From: Deltaproteobacteria bacterium
GTDB lineage: Bacteria > Desulfobacterota > Desulfobaccia > Desulfobaccales > 0-14-0-80-60-11
Assembly (NCBI GenBank): GCA_019308625.1
Contig: JAFDHU010000141.1
Coordinates: 1 to 9,970, forward strand
Direction of reading: 5' to 3'
DNA length: 9,970 nt
A model generated the notes under the pieces. It saw only the letters and a program-made list of their open reading frames with translations, was not told the origin of the DNA and did no database searches. The translations under genes were made by a program, and so were the position numbers. Positions 1 to 7,377 of the stretch are shown here, piece after piece. Positions within the stretch are counted from its first letter, which is position 1; each line of letters opens with the position of its first letter.

Positions 1-2463
1 AGCGCCCTGCAAAGTTTCTCCAACGGCGTTTTGGCCGTGGCAGGCCGGGCCCAGTGGCGCCTAAGCAGCCCTGGGGCCCCCCTGAATGAATCCCTGTTCC
101 TCAAGGTGCGGCGGTTGCCTGGGGTAAAAGCCGCGGCGCCGGTGGTGGAAACCGTCCTGGAATTGACGGACCCGCCCGGCAGTCCCCTGCTCCTTTTGGG
201 CATTGACCCCTTTTCGGAGGCCCGGTTTCGGAGCTATGAGTTTCTTCAGGACCACCGGCCAAGTCTCCAGGTGCTGAGGGACTTCCTGACGCGGCCCCGG
301 GGAGTGCTGGTGAGCGAGCCCCTGGCCCGGCGCCTGGGCTTGCAAGCCGGGGACATCCTGCCGGTGGCTGTGGGCTCCCGCCAGGAGCAGCTGGAAGTGG
401 TGGGCGTCTTCCGGACCGAAGAGGGCCTTTATCCCCTGGAAGGCGGGCTGCTTCTCATGGACATCGCCTGGGCCCAGGAGCTCCTGGACCGGGTGGGCCG
501 GCTGGACTACATTGATATCCTGGGGAGTGACTCTCCGGAGTTTGCTCAAAAACTCAAACAGGCCCTGCCCCCCGGGGTGGAAGTAAGTTGGCCCGGAGCC
601 CAGGCCAAGCAGATGGAAGGCCTGGTTTCCTCCTATCGCCTCAATTTGTCGGTGCTTTCGGCCATCGCCCTGTTTGTGGGCATGTTTCTCATCTACCAGT
701 CCGTGACTCTGTCGGTGGTGCGGCGGCGACGGGAAATCGGCCTGCTCCGCACCCTGGGGATGGCCAAAGGCCAGGTTCTGGCCCTTTTCCTGGCCGAGGG
801 TGCGGTAAGCGGCCTGGTGGGAGGTTTGGTGGGGTTGGGTCTGGGTGTCATCACGGCCCAGGCCGTTCTGGGATTCATGAGCCACACCCTGACCTCCCTT
901 TATACTCCGGTGGAGGCCCGGGAGCTGGCTTTGAACCCGCCGTTGTTTGCCCAAGCCTGGGGCCTGGCCCTGGGGGCCACCCTGCTGGCGGCCCTGATTC
1001 CGGCCTGGGAAGCCGCCCAAACCAAGGTGCGGGCCGTGTGGCATCGGGAAGAACTGGAAGAGCGCCTGGAGGGCCGGGCCGGTCTGCTGGCCTTGGCAGG
1101 TCTGGCCGCCCTGCTGCTGGCCGGCGTCCTGTCCGTCTGGAAAACCGGCGCCGGGCCACCGGTGCCCGGTTTCGCCGCGGCCTTCCTTATTCTTCTGGCC
1201 TTCGCCCTGTTCACCCCCTTGAGCGCCCGGGTGCTGGGACGGCTGGCGGCCCGACCCTTCCGGCATTTCCTGGGTCCTGCCGGCGATTTGGGCTGCCGCT
1301 ACCTGTCCGGTTCCCTGTCCCGCAGTGCGGTCAGCATCGCCGCCTTGGCCTGTGCCCTGGGGCTGCTTATCGCCGTGGCCGTGATGATTGGCTCCTTCCG
1401 GCAAACCGTAGACCGGTGGGTCACCAGGTCTATCAGCGGCGATATTTTTCTGGGACCGGCCATCTTCTCCACCGCGGCCTATGACGACTACCTGCCTCCG
1501 GAAATCGTGGCCGAGCTGCGCCGGGATCCGGAGGTGGATGACATCTATCTCTACCGTTGTGTCCGCATTCCTTTCCGGGACCGCTTCATCCTGGTAATCG
1601 GTGGCAGCTTTGAGGTCCTGGCCCGGCATGGGGGGTTGTGGTTCCGGAGGGGGAACCTGGAGGAAATCATGGCTCAGGTGGCGGGTGCGGGCCGGGAGGG
1701 ACCTGGGCCTTCAAATTCCCAGGGAGTTGTGGTCATCTCCGAGCCCCTGGCCTCCACCTTCGGCTACCGGGAAGGCGACACCCTGGTGCTGCCCACCCCT
1801 TCCGGCGATCGACCCCTCACCGTGGCCGGGGTGTTCTACGACTACCGCACTGATGGCCCCAGCATCTGGATGGACCTCAGGCAATTCCGCCGCTTCTGGC
1901 AGGATACCCATCTGAACGCGGTGCGGCTTTATCTCAAGGACAAAAGCCGCATCAGGGACTTTCAGCAGCGGCTCCAGAAGCGCTATGGCCGCCGCTACCG
2001 CTTGCTGGCCCTGTCGCATGCAGAGTTGCGCCGCGGCATCCTGAAGATTTTTGATGACACCTTCGCCCTTACCTATGCCCTGGAAGGCGTAGCCGTAGTA
2101 GTGGCCGTGTTCGGCATCATCACCACTTTTCTGGTGCTGATTATGGACCGGGAGCGGGAGCTGGCCCTGTTGCAGGCCCTGGGCGCCTCCCGCCGCCAGA
2201 TTATGGGCATGGTGCTGGTGGAATCCGGCTTGGCCAGTGTGCTGAGCTTCCTTCTGGGGGCCGCGGCCGGCTCGCTGCTGGCCCTGCTGCTCATTCTGGT
2301 CATCAACAAGCAGGCCTTCGGTTGGACCATCCGCCTGTTTTTCACCCCCGGTATCTACTGGCAGACCTTCATCCTGGTGTCGGCCCTGGGACTGGCTGCC
2401 GGAGCCTACCCTGCCTGGCGGGCCATCCGGCCACACTTGGCGGCGATTTTGAAGGAAGAATGA
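1..2463 (+). CDS. ABC transporter permease with two FtsX modules (5' end missing)
   Basis: The reading frame is open from base 1, so the true start and probably the first membrane helix lie outside the window; the TTG at 31 is only the first start-like codon and is unlikely to be used. About 820 residues are visible. A MacB-type periplasmic domain (about residues 1-200) is followed by an FtsX module with helices near 213-235, 264-290 and 317-337 and the family signature RRRREIGLLRTLGM just after the first helix. Two helices near 360-410 and another near 442-464 lead into a second periplasmic domain. A second FtsX module has helices near 694-715, 739-770 and 789-805 and the matching signature RERELALLQALGAS. 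This duplicated layout is typical of permeases that work with a LolD/MacB-like ATPase to move lipoproteins, lipids or other envelope substrates. The ATPase gene is not in view, perhaps just upstream, and the substrate cannot be told. The gene is intact to its TGA stop. Confidence 0.9.
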   Translation, partial: SALQSFSNGVLAVAGRAQWRLSSPGAPLNESLFLKVRRLPGVKAAAPVVETVLELTDPPGSPLLLLGIDPFSEARFRSYEFLQDHRPSLQVLRDFLTRPRGVLVSEPLARRLGLQAGDILPVAVGSRQEQLEVVGVFRTEEGLYPLEGGLLLMDIAWAQELLDRVGRLDYIDILGSDSPEFAQKLKQALPPGVEVSWPGAQAKQMEGLVSSYRLNLSVLSAIALFVGMFLIYQSVTLSVVRRRREIGLLRTLGMAKGQVLALFLAEGAVSGLVGGLVGLGLGVITAQAVLGFMSHTLTSLYTPVEARELALNPPLFAQAWGLALGATLLAALIPAWEAAQTKVRAVWHREELEERLEGRAGLLALAGLAALLLAGVLSVWKTGAGPPVPGFAAAFLILLAFALFTPLSARVLGRLAARPFRHFLGPAGDLGCRYLSGSLSRSAVSIAALACALGLLIAVAVMIGSFRQTVDRWVTRSISGDIFLGPAIFSTAAYDDYLPPEIVAELRRDPEVDDIYLYRCVRIPFRDRFILVIGGSFEVLARHGGLWFRRGNLEEIMAQVAGAGREGPGPSNSQGVVVISEPLASTFGYREGDTLVLPTPSGDRPLTVAGVFYDYRTDGPSIWMDLRQFRRFWQDTHLNAVRLYLKDKSRIRDFQQRLQKRYGRRYRLLALSHAELRRGILKIFDDTFALTYALEGVAVVVAVFGIITTFLVLIMDRERELALLQALGASRRQIMGMVLVESGLASVLSFLLGAAAGSLLALLLILVINKQAFGWTIRLFFTPGIYWQTFILVSALGLAAGAYPAWRAIRPHLAAILKEE

Positions 2464-2503
2464 CAATTAAATATTTTCTCAAGAAAGAGGAAAAGCAAGG
2501 CTC

Positions 2504-2553
2504 CACCGGGCCTGGCCATCCTTCGGTTCCGGGCAAGGTGACACCGGGCCTGG
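2504..2553. repeat. Pair of 12-base direct repeats upstream of the UPF0182 gene
   Basis: The 12-mer CACCGGGCCTGG occurs at 2504-2515 and exactly again at 2542-2553, with starts 38 bases apart. The first copy is part of an imperfect dyad, CCA-N7-TGG. The second copy overlaps the end of the candidate -35 box and the spacer of the predicted promoter. Paired binding sites for a regulator are possible. A chance repeat in GC-rich DNA cannot be excluded. Confidence 0.4.
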
Positions 2554-2566
2554 TTAATGGTAAATT
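2538..2566 (+). promoter_or_regulatory. Candidate sigma70-type promoter for the UPF0182 gene
   Basis: GTGACA at 2538-2543 matches the -35 consensus at 5 of 6 positions. After a 17-base spacer, TAAATT at 2561-2566 matches the -10 consensus at 4 of 6. Transcription would start near 2573, giving a leader of only about 20 bases before the ATG at 2594. The site lies in an AT-richer patch between two GC-rich genes. This is a by-eye call. Confidence 0.45.
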
Positions 2567-2593
2567 ATCCCGCAACATGTCAAGGTTTCCTCC

Positions 2594-5266
2594 ATGTCTC
2601 GTGTCTGGCGCTGGCTTAAACTCTTGACTCTCGCGGGCGTTGCCCTGGCTGTCCTGTATGTGCTTTCCTCCCTGCTGTTTATGGATTTCCTGGTCAACCT
2701 GTGGTGGTTCAGCTCCCTGGGCTACAAAACCTACTTTTACCTGCGCCTGACTTACCGCTATCTGATTTTGGGCGGTTTTGCCCTGTTGTTCTTCCTGATT
2801 TTTTTCCTGAACTTCTGGGTGGCCTCCCGGTTTTTGCGGAGTCCGGCGGCAAAGGCCATGCCTTCAGCTGCAGCCCGCTCCCGGGCCCGCCAGTTGGTGG
2901 AAAAGTTCCGCTCCGGTTCCCTGAAGGTATACACCCCCTTCTCCCTGGCCCTGGCGGTGCTCCTGGCCTGGCCCTTGTTCCGGCGCTGGGAGGAAACCCT
3001 GCTTTTTTTGTTCGCCCCCCGAACCGGCGTGGCTGACCCGATATACAGCAAAGATATCAGTTTCTATCTCTTTTCCCTGCCCATATATCTGGAGCTGCTG
3101 TGGACCCTGCTTGTGGCCCTGATCCTGCTGCTTGCCGGGGTGCTGGTGCTCTACTGGCTGGAAAGCCGGGTCTTAAGGGAGAAAGACCGGCACCTGCCTG
3201 GGGGTGCCAACATCCATCTGAGTCTCCTGGTTTTCCTTGTCTTCCTGGTAGGTCTGTGGGATTTGTGGCTGCAACGCTACGCCTTGCTTTACGTCTCCAC
3301 CCATGCGGAGGTCTTTTACGGCCCCGGCTTTGTGGAGATGCGGGTGATTTTGCCCCTCATTTGGCTGTCGCTGCTGCTGCTGTCGGCTACCGCCGGGTGC
3401 CTCCTGTTTTATATCAACACCCGCCGAGGCTTGCGGGTCCTGGTGCTGGTGGGCATGGTGTTCGCAGTGGTGCTCTGGGCCCGCTACTCGCCGTTTCTTC
3501 CCACCCTGGTGGAGCAGTACATCGTCAAACCCAACGAAATTTCCCGGGAAAAGCCCTATATAGCCAAAAGCATTCAAAGCACCCTGGCGGCTTACGACCT
3601 GACCCGGATGGAGAAGCGGGAATACCAGATCACCGATGTTTCCTGGGACCTCCGGGCACCTGAGATCAGGCTGGGCCTGCGCAACATCCCGGTATGGGAT
3701 CAGGAAGTCTTAAAGGACGTCTACCAGCAACTCCAGGAACTGCGCACTTATTACCGCTTCACTTCCGTGGATGTGGACCGCTACACCGTCAATCAGGTGC
3801 GCCAACAGGTGTTTCTGGCTCCCCGGGAGTTAAGCCTGGAAAACCTCCCCGTCGGGGCACGCAATTGGATTAACAAACGTCTGAAATACACCCACGGCTA
3901 CGGGGTGGTCATGACTCCCGCGGCCCAGGGCGGAGAGGAACCTATGACCTGGTTCATCCAGGACATCCCACCCCGCTCGGACTACGGCTTCACTATTGAG
4001 CAGCCCGGCATTTACTATGGCCTGGGGGATTACGGCTATGCCATCGCTCCCAACGACAGCCGGGAAATTGATTATCCCCTGGAGGAGGGCTTCCAGTTGT
4101 CGGATTATCAGGGGCAGGGCGGCGTTCCGGTTAGCTCCCTCCTGCGCAAGCTGGTGTTCGCCGTCTATTTCGGCGACCGGGACATTTTCTTCACCACCAA
4201 GACCAACCGCCAAAGCCGTATTCTCTTTCGCCGCCACATCATAGAGCGCGTCAAAACCATCACGCCGTTTCTGCTCCTGGATGAAGACCCCTATATTGTA
4301 GTGACCAAAAAGGGGCTTTTCTGGATCCTGGACGCCTATACCCACTCTGACCGCTATCCCTTTGCGGAGCCCCACGCCAAGGGTCTGAACTACATCCGGG
4401 ACTCGGTAAAGATTGTGGTGGATGCCTACCACGGCACGGTGGACTACTACTTGGCCGACCCCAAGGATCCCATCATCCGGGCCTACCAACGCATGTATCC
4501 CGGGCTGCTCAAAAGTCTGGACCGCCTGCCACCGGAGCTGAAAGCCCATTTGCGCTATCCCAAGGACCTGTTTGACATCCAGATGGAGATGTTCGCCAAA
4601 TATCACCAGACCGACCCGGAGGTGTTTTACAAGCAGGAGGACCTCCTGGAGTTTCCCCAGGTGCAGCACGGCAGTGAAACTGTCCGCCTGCGGCCCTACT
4701 ACCTTACTTTGAACCTCCTTGACCGGAGCAAGTTTGAATTTCTTCTCATCTGCCCCATGACCCCCCGGGCCCGCTCCAACCTGCGGACCCTGTGCGTGGT
4801 AGGCTGTGACGGGGACAACTATGGCAAGATGGTGACGTATACTTTCCCCAAGGGACTCCTGGTTTACGGCCCCTCCCAGGTGGACGCCTTCATTGACCAG
4901 GATACCGCCATCTCCGAGCAACTCACTCTGTGGAACCAACTGGGCTCCCAGGTGGAGCGGGGCAAGATGATCCTGCTGCCGGTCAGGGGGGCCATAATCT
5001 ACATCCAGCCGGTGTACCTGAAGGCCGCCGCAGGAGTGAAAATTCCCCAATTGAAGCGGCTTATCATCAACAAAGGGGAGGTCACCGTCATGGCGCCTTC
5101 CCTGGAGCAGGGTCTGGCCATTTTGGAGGCCCGTCTGCGGGAGCTTAAGGAGCGGACCCGGCGGCGGCTGGAGCGCGTCCAGCCTGGGGCGAAACCGCCA
5201 GCCGGAGCCTCGCGGCCGGTGTCCCCGAGGGAGAAACCACCGCTGCCCCCTGCGGGGTCACCGTAG
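2594..5266 (+). CDS. UPF0182 family membrane protein (COG1615)
   Basis: The 890-residue product matches the UPF0182 family in length and layout; the family has no established biochemical role. About seven hydrophobic helices fill the first 310 residues (near 10-33, 56-77, 113-130, 161-190, 208-228, 252-275 and 285-305). The early segment LWWFSSLGY corresponds to the family's conserved W-F-x-S-L-G-Y stretch. A large soluble domain follows, probably outside the membrane, with conserved blocks such as YTHGYGVVM (from residue 432), DAYTHSDRYP, GTVDYYLADPKDPIIRAY, LRYPKDLF, YHQTDPEVFY and LVYGPSQVDAFIDQD. The last 40 or so residues are basic and then proline-rich, probably a disordered tail. The ATG at 2594 has only a weak ribosome-binding site (AAGG about 8 bases upstream), but it places the first helix correctly. 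The gene looks complete, with no missing block when compared from memory with relatives. The neighbours give no functional clue. Confidence 0.93.
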   Translation: MSRVWRWLKLLTLAGVALAVLYVLSSLLFMDFLVNLWWFSSLGYKTYFYLRLTYRYLILGGFALLFFLIFFLNFWVASRFLRSPAAKAMPSAAARSRARQLVEKFRSGSLKVYTPFSLALAVLLAWPLFRRWEETLLFLFAPRTGVADPIYSKDISFYLFSLPIYLELLWTLLVALILLLAGVLVLYWLESRVLREKDRHLPGGANIHLSLLVFLVFLVGLWDLWLQRYALLYVSTHAEVFYGPGFVEMRVILPLIWLSLLLLSATAGCLLFYINTRRGLRVLVLVGMVFAVVLWARYSPFLPTLVEQYIVKPNEISREKPYIAKSIQSTLAAYDLTRMEKREYQITDVSWDLRAPEIRLGLRNIPVWDQEVLKDVYQQLQELRTYYRFTSVDVDRYTVNQVRQQVFLAPRELSLENLPVGARNWINKRLKYTHGYGVVMTPAAQGGEEPMTWFIQDIPPRSDYGFTIEQPGIYYGLGDYGYAIAPNDSREIDYPLEEGFQLSDYQGQGGVPVSSLLRKLVFAVYFGDRDIFFTTKTNRQSRILFRRHIIERVKTITPFLLLDEDPYIVVTKKGLFWILDAYTHSDRYPFAEPHAKGLNYIRDSVKIVVDAYHGTVDYYLADPKDPIIRAYQRMYPGLLKSLDRLPPELKAHLRYPKDLFDIQMEMFAKYHQTDPEVFYKQEDLLEFPQVQHGSETVRLRPYYLTLNLLDRSKFEFLLICPMTPRARSNLRTLCVVGCDGDNYGKMVTYTFPKGLLVYGPSQVDAFIDQDTAISEQLTLWNQLGSQVERGKMILLPVRGAIIYIQPVYLKAAAGVKIPQLKRLIINKGEVTVMAPSLEQGLAILEARLRELKERTRRRLERVQPGAKPPAGASRPVSPREKPPLPPAGSP

Positions 5267-5318
5267 CCGCCGGCCGTTATTGCCGCAGTCACTGACCCAG
5301 CCTGCCTGAGGGAATCTA

Positions 5319-5606
5319 ATGACCGAAGCCCGGTTACGCAAATGGCACCGCACCATGGGAATTATCCTGGCCCTGTTCATTTTTATGCAGGCCGCCTCCG
5401 GAGCCCTGCTGTCTTTGGAAGAATTGCTAAAGTTTCACGACCTCTTCGGGCTGTTCAGCCGGCTGCACTTCTGGGGCGGCTGGCCGGGGCACCTCTACCG
5501 GGTGTTTCTGGGCCTGGGAGTTGTGGGCCTGGCCACCTCCGGCTGCCTGATTTTCCTGAAAATCCGGGCCCGCACCCCGAAGTCATCGGAGGCCCGGGCA
5601 AAATAG
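5319..5606 (+). CDS. Small two-helix membrane protein, PepSY-associated TM-like
   Basis: The 95-residue protein has two hydrophobic helices, near residues 13-33 and 58-80. The start RLRKWHRTMGIILALF and the later LHFWGGWPGHLYRVFLGLG resemble the N-terminal RKWHR helix and the LH-x-G-GL-P-G-R helix of PepSY-associated transmembrane proteins. Those relatives are usually several hundred residues long with periplasmic PepSY domains, and many are linked to iron or electron transfer. Here only the membrane core remains, as in known mini forms. Histidines at 10, 40, 50 and 58 sit near the helix ends, so haem or metal binding is conceivable but unproven. The ATG at 5319 follows a good ribosome-binding site (TGAGGGAA, 5307-5314). 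The gap of 52 bases after the UPF0182 gene suggests co-transcription. The C-terminus is short and basic. Confidence 0.75.
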   Translation: MTEARLRKWHRTMGIILALFIFMQAASGALLSLEELLKFHDLFGLFSRLHFWGGWPGHLYRVFLGLGVVGLATSGCLIFLKIRARTPKSSEARAK

Positions 5607-5611
5607 TCTTT

Positions 5612-5651
5612 GGGAGAGGGGGCCGCCGGTCACGGACCCCTGCCCTCTCCC
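5612..5651 (+). terminator. Strong hairpin after the small membrane-protein gene, without a T-tract
   Basis: A perfect 9-base inverted repeat, GGGAGAGGG at 5612-5620 and CCCTCTCCC at 5643-5651, begins six bases after the stop codon. The 22-base loop is GC-rich and can extend the pairing. No run of T follows, so this is not a classic intrinsic terminator. It may protect the 3' end of the mRNA or act with Rho. Confidence 0.4.
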
Positions 5652-5707
5652 CTCAAAACCATTCTCCCCAGCGCCGCGATAAAGTTTTAGTTTTCCGGAG
5701 CTTTGGA

Positions 5708-5738
5708 TAAAATGGAGGGGGCTGACCTTCTCCCCTCC
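5708..5738 (+). promoter_or_regulatory. Possible -10 box and leader hairpin before the exonuclease gene
   Basis: TAAAAT at 5708-5713 matches the -10 consensus at 5 of 6 positions and lies in an AT-rich patch, but no good -35 box is found 16-18 bases upstream. Directly after it, GGAGGGG (5714-5720) and CCCCTCC (5732-5738) form a 7-base stem that would lie at or near the start of the transcript. The promoter call is weak; the inverted repeat is certain as sequence. Confidence 0.25.
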
Positions 5739-5773
5739 GCCGGGGAAAAGCCGCACCCTTCGGGAACCGCCGC

Positions 5774-6574
5774 ATGCTGAAACACACCTTCATTCATCTC
5801 CCGGGAGTAGGGCTGAAAACCGAGGCCCACTTTTGGCGGGTGGGGCTGGCCACCTGGGAGGATTTCCTGGCTGCCGGCCAGATTGCCGGCCTGGGTCCGG
5901 GCCGCCTGGATCTCCTCAAGGAACTCCTCTGGGAATCCCTGGATCACCAGCAGGAAGCCGGCTATTTTGCCTGCCGCCTGCCGGGGTCCGAACACTGGCG
6001 GCTGTTCCGCCACTTCCGGGCCCGGGCCGCCTATCTGGACATTGAGACCTACGGCTCGGCCTGGCCGGCCCTCCAGGTCACGGTGGCTGGTCTCTACGAC
6101 GGCTTCACCTTCCGTCAGTTTGTCCACGGCATCAACCTGGAGGACTTTCCGGCCGCCCTGGCGGACCTGGACCTGCTCATCACCTTTAACGGCACCCAGT
6201 TTGACCTGCCAGTGCTCAGGGCCTATTTCCCCGGCCTGCGCCTGCCGCCCGTGCATCTGGACCTGCGCTTTATTCTGGCCCGTCTGGGATTCAAGGGGGG
6301 CTTGAAGCGCATTGAGCTCCGCTTCGGCATCCACCGCGCCCCCGAAGTGGCGGGCCTGGACGGCTACGACGCAGTGCTGCTGTGGGAGCGCCATCTGCGG
6401 GGCGACCGCACCGCCCTGCCCCTGCTCCTGCAATACAACCGGGAGGATGTGCTCAATCTGGAGAGGCTCATGGAGCAGGCCTTCATCCGGTGCCGGGAGG
6501 TGACTCTCGCAGCCCTCCGGGACCAAAGCCGCGTCCCAATGGAGAGAAACCGCCGGGCTTACGAAGGGTCATGA
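5774..6574 (+). CDS. YprB-like DEDDy 3'-5' exonuclease (RNase H fold)
   Basis: The 266-residue protein matches the RNase_H_2/YprB family of predicted metal-dependent 3'-5' exonucleases. All three exonuclease motifs are visible: Exo I YLDIET with D89 and E91, Exo II TFNGTQFDLPVL with D144, and Exo III YNREDVLNL with Y221 and D225 in the Y-x3-D spacing of DEDDy enzymes. The catalytic set is therefore complete. The N-terminus (IHLPGVGLKTEAHFWRVGLATWEDF, residues 7-31) is the helix-hairpin-helix-like region usually found before this domain. The start MLKHTFIHLPG agrees with relatives, although the ribosome-binding site is poor. Nucleic-acid repair or RNA processing is likely, but the substrate is unknown. 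The gene ends in the ATGA at 6571-6574, and the nitroreductase reading frame begins within 40 bases, so the two are probably transcribed together. Confidence 0.9.
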   Translation: MLKHTFIHLPGVGLKTEAHFWRVGLATWEDFLAAGQIAGLGPGRLDLLKELLWESLDHQQEAGYFACRLPGSEHWRLFRHFRARAAYLDIETYGSAWPALQVTVAGLYDGFTFRQFVHGINLEDFPAALADLDLLITFNGTQFDLPVLRAYFPGLRLPPVHLDLRFILARLGFKGGLKRIELRFGIHRAPEVAGLDGYDAVLLWERHLRGDRTALPLLLQYNREDVLNLERLMEQAFIRCREVTLAALRDQSRVPMERNRRAYEGS

Positions 6575-6609
6575 TTCTTGGACTCCACAAAATTGAAGAC
6601 GAACCCCCC

Positions 6610-7176
6610 ATGAAGACCATCCGGAGCACACTCATGGCACTGTTGATCCTGCTGACCAGCGCGGCTTTGGGGCAGGGAAAGGACGTGGTCAAGCTCCCCG
6701 CCCCGGCTCATAAGGGGACCCTGTCCGTTGAGGAGGCTTTGCAGCGGCGGCGCACCGTGCGGCACTTCGCCTCCCGGTCCCTGACCCTTAACCAGGTGTC
6801 CCAGCTCCTGTGGGGCGCGGACGGGGTGAGCGACCCCCGGGGCTTTCGCACCGCACCTTCCGCCGGGGCCACCTACCCCCTGGAGCTCTACCTGGTGGTG
6901 GGGGAGCGGGGCGTGGAAGACCTGGCCCCCGGCCTTTACCGCTACCTGCCCCAAGCCCATGCCCTGGAGCCCACCGGGGCCAAGGGCGACCTCCGGGCGC
7001 TGGTGGCCCGGACCTCCCTGTATCAGAGCTGGATGGCCGAGGCCCCGGTCATGGTGGTCATCGCCGCGGAGTACCGGCGCGTGGGGGCCTTTGAGGACCG
7101 GGCCCTGGCCCAGATCCTCCAACTGCCGGCCAACCACGAACCCCTGCTGGTCATGCCGGTGGGCTACAAGTATTAG
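6610..7176 (+). CDS. Exported SagB-type nitroreductase with an apparent internal deletion
   Basis: The 188-residue protein belongs to the SagB/ThcOx branch of FMN-dependent nitroreductases. Residues 1-21 look like a signal peptide, so export is likely. Family features follow: RRRTVRHF (46-53, FMN-phosphate arginines), LSQ/LLWGADGVSDPRG-like helix, TAPSAGATYPLEL (81-93), GLYRYLP, and the C-terminal LPANHEPLLVMPVG. Relatives have about 38 more residues between the VIAAEYRR strand (ending at residue 157) and VGAF (158-161). That missing block carries a KYG-RG-RYV-E-GHAAQN-LQA-ALGLG pattern and forms part of the FMN-binding core. Here the two sides join in frame at about base 7080, so the protein probably cannot hold FMN normally. 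I chose the ATG at 6610 because it gives a clean signal peptide. The ATG at 6571 overlaps the previous stop and would add 13 residues. Family identity is firm; the deletion is judged from memory of the family. Confidence 0.8.
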   Translation: MKTIRSTLMALLILLTSAALGQGKDVVKLPAPAHKGTLSVEEALQRRRTVRHFASRSLTLNQVSQLLWGADGVSDPRGFRTAPSAGATYPLELYLVVGERGVEDLAPGLYRYLPQAHALEPTGAKGDLRALVARTSLYQSWMAEAPVMVVIAAEYRRVGAFEDRALAQILQLPANHEPLLVMPVGYKY

Positions 7177-7232
7177 GGAGAAGGGGCCGCACCCGCGGGA
7201 AGGTCGGCAAAAAGGCGGGGCCGGAAGAGGGC

Positions 7233-7251
7233 CAGGGAGCACCTTTCCCTG
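7233..7251 (+). terminator. Weak terminator-like hairpin after the nitroreductase gene
   Basis: CAGGGA (7233-7238) and TCCCTG (7246-7251) form a 6-base stem with a 7-base loop. The outer GG/CC pairs continue it after one mismatch. Only a short GGTTTT follows, about 7 bases later, so termination would be inefficient at best. Confidence 0.25.
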
Positions 7252-7273
7252 CCCTAAGGTTTTGCATTAGTGC

Positions 7274-7317
7274 TTTACAAAACCCGAAAATTACTGTTTT
7301 TATAGATAAAAGAACAG
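7274..7317 (+). promoter_or_regulatory. AT-rich control region with imperfect dyad before the methyltransferase gene
   Basis: An AT-rich island inside GC-rich DNA carries TTTACA (7274-7279, 5 of 6 to the -35 consensus) and, 18 bases on, TTTTAT (7298-7303, 4 of 6 to the -10 consensus). An imperfect inverted repeat covers the -10 area: CTGTT-TTTAT (7294-7303) against ATAAA-AG-AACAG (7306-7317), giving ten-base arms with a 2-base bulge. A dyad over a promoter suggests an operator, in keeping with the tight control usual for restriction-modification genes. No regulator gene is seen. A smaller repeat, AAAGC-N5-GCTTT, lies at 7325-7339. Confidence 0.35.
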
Positions 7318-7377
7318 GTTGCTTAAAGCTGCCTGCTTTCCGGGCCGCGGTGGCGTCCCTGCTGGAGGACTTGGGAG

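Noticed and set aside
588..1484. Plus-strand open frame in another register within the permease gene
   Set aside because: It gives a Gly/Pro/Arg-rich translation without hydrophobic pattern. It is an out-of-frame shadow.
61..1629. Long minus-strand open frame (522 codons) opposite the FtsX permease
   Set aside because: It is rich in Gln, Gly, Pro and His with no recognisable domain, as expected for the antisense frame of a GC-rich gene. The plus strand encodes a clear membrane protein.
3830..5050. Minus-strand open frame of 406 codons opposite the UPF0182 gene
   Set aside because: It has antisense-type composition and no family features, while the UPF0182 blocks on the plus strand are unmistakable.
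5687..6526. Minus-strand open frame opposite the exonuclease gene
   Set aside because: The plus strand has the complete DEDDy motif set; the minus product is low-complexity and unrecognisable.
6382..6609. Upstream extension of the nitroreductase reading frame
   Set aside because: The extra residues are Pro/Gly-rich and overlap the exonuclease gene. A signal peptide begins exactly at the ATG at 6610.
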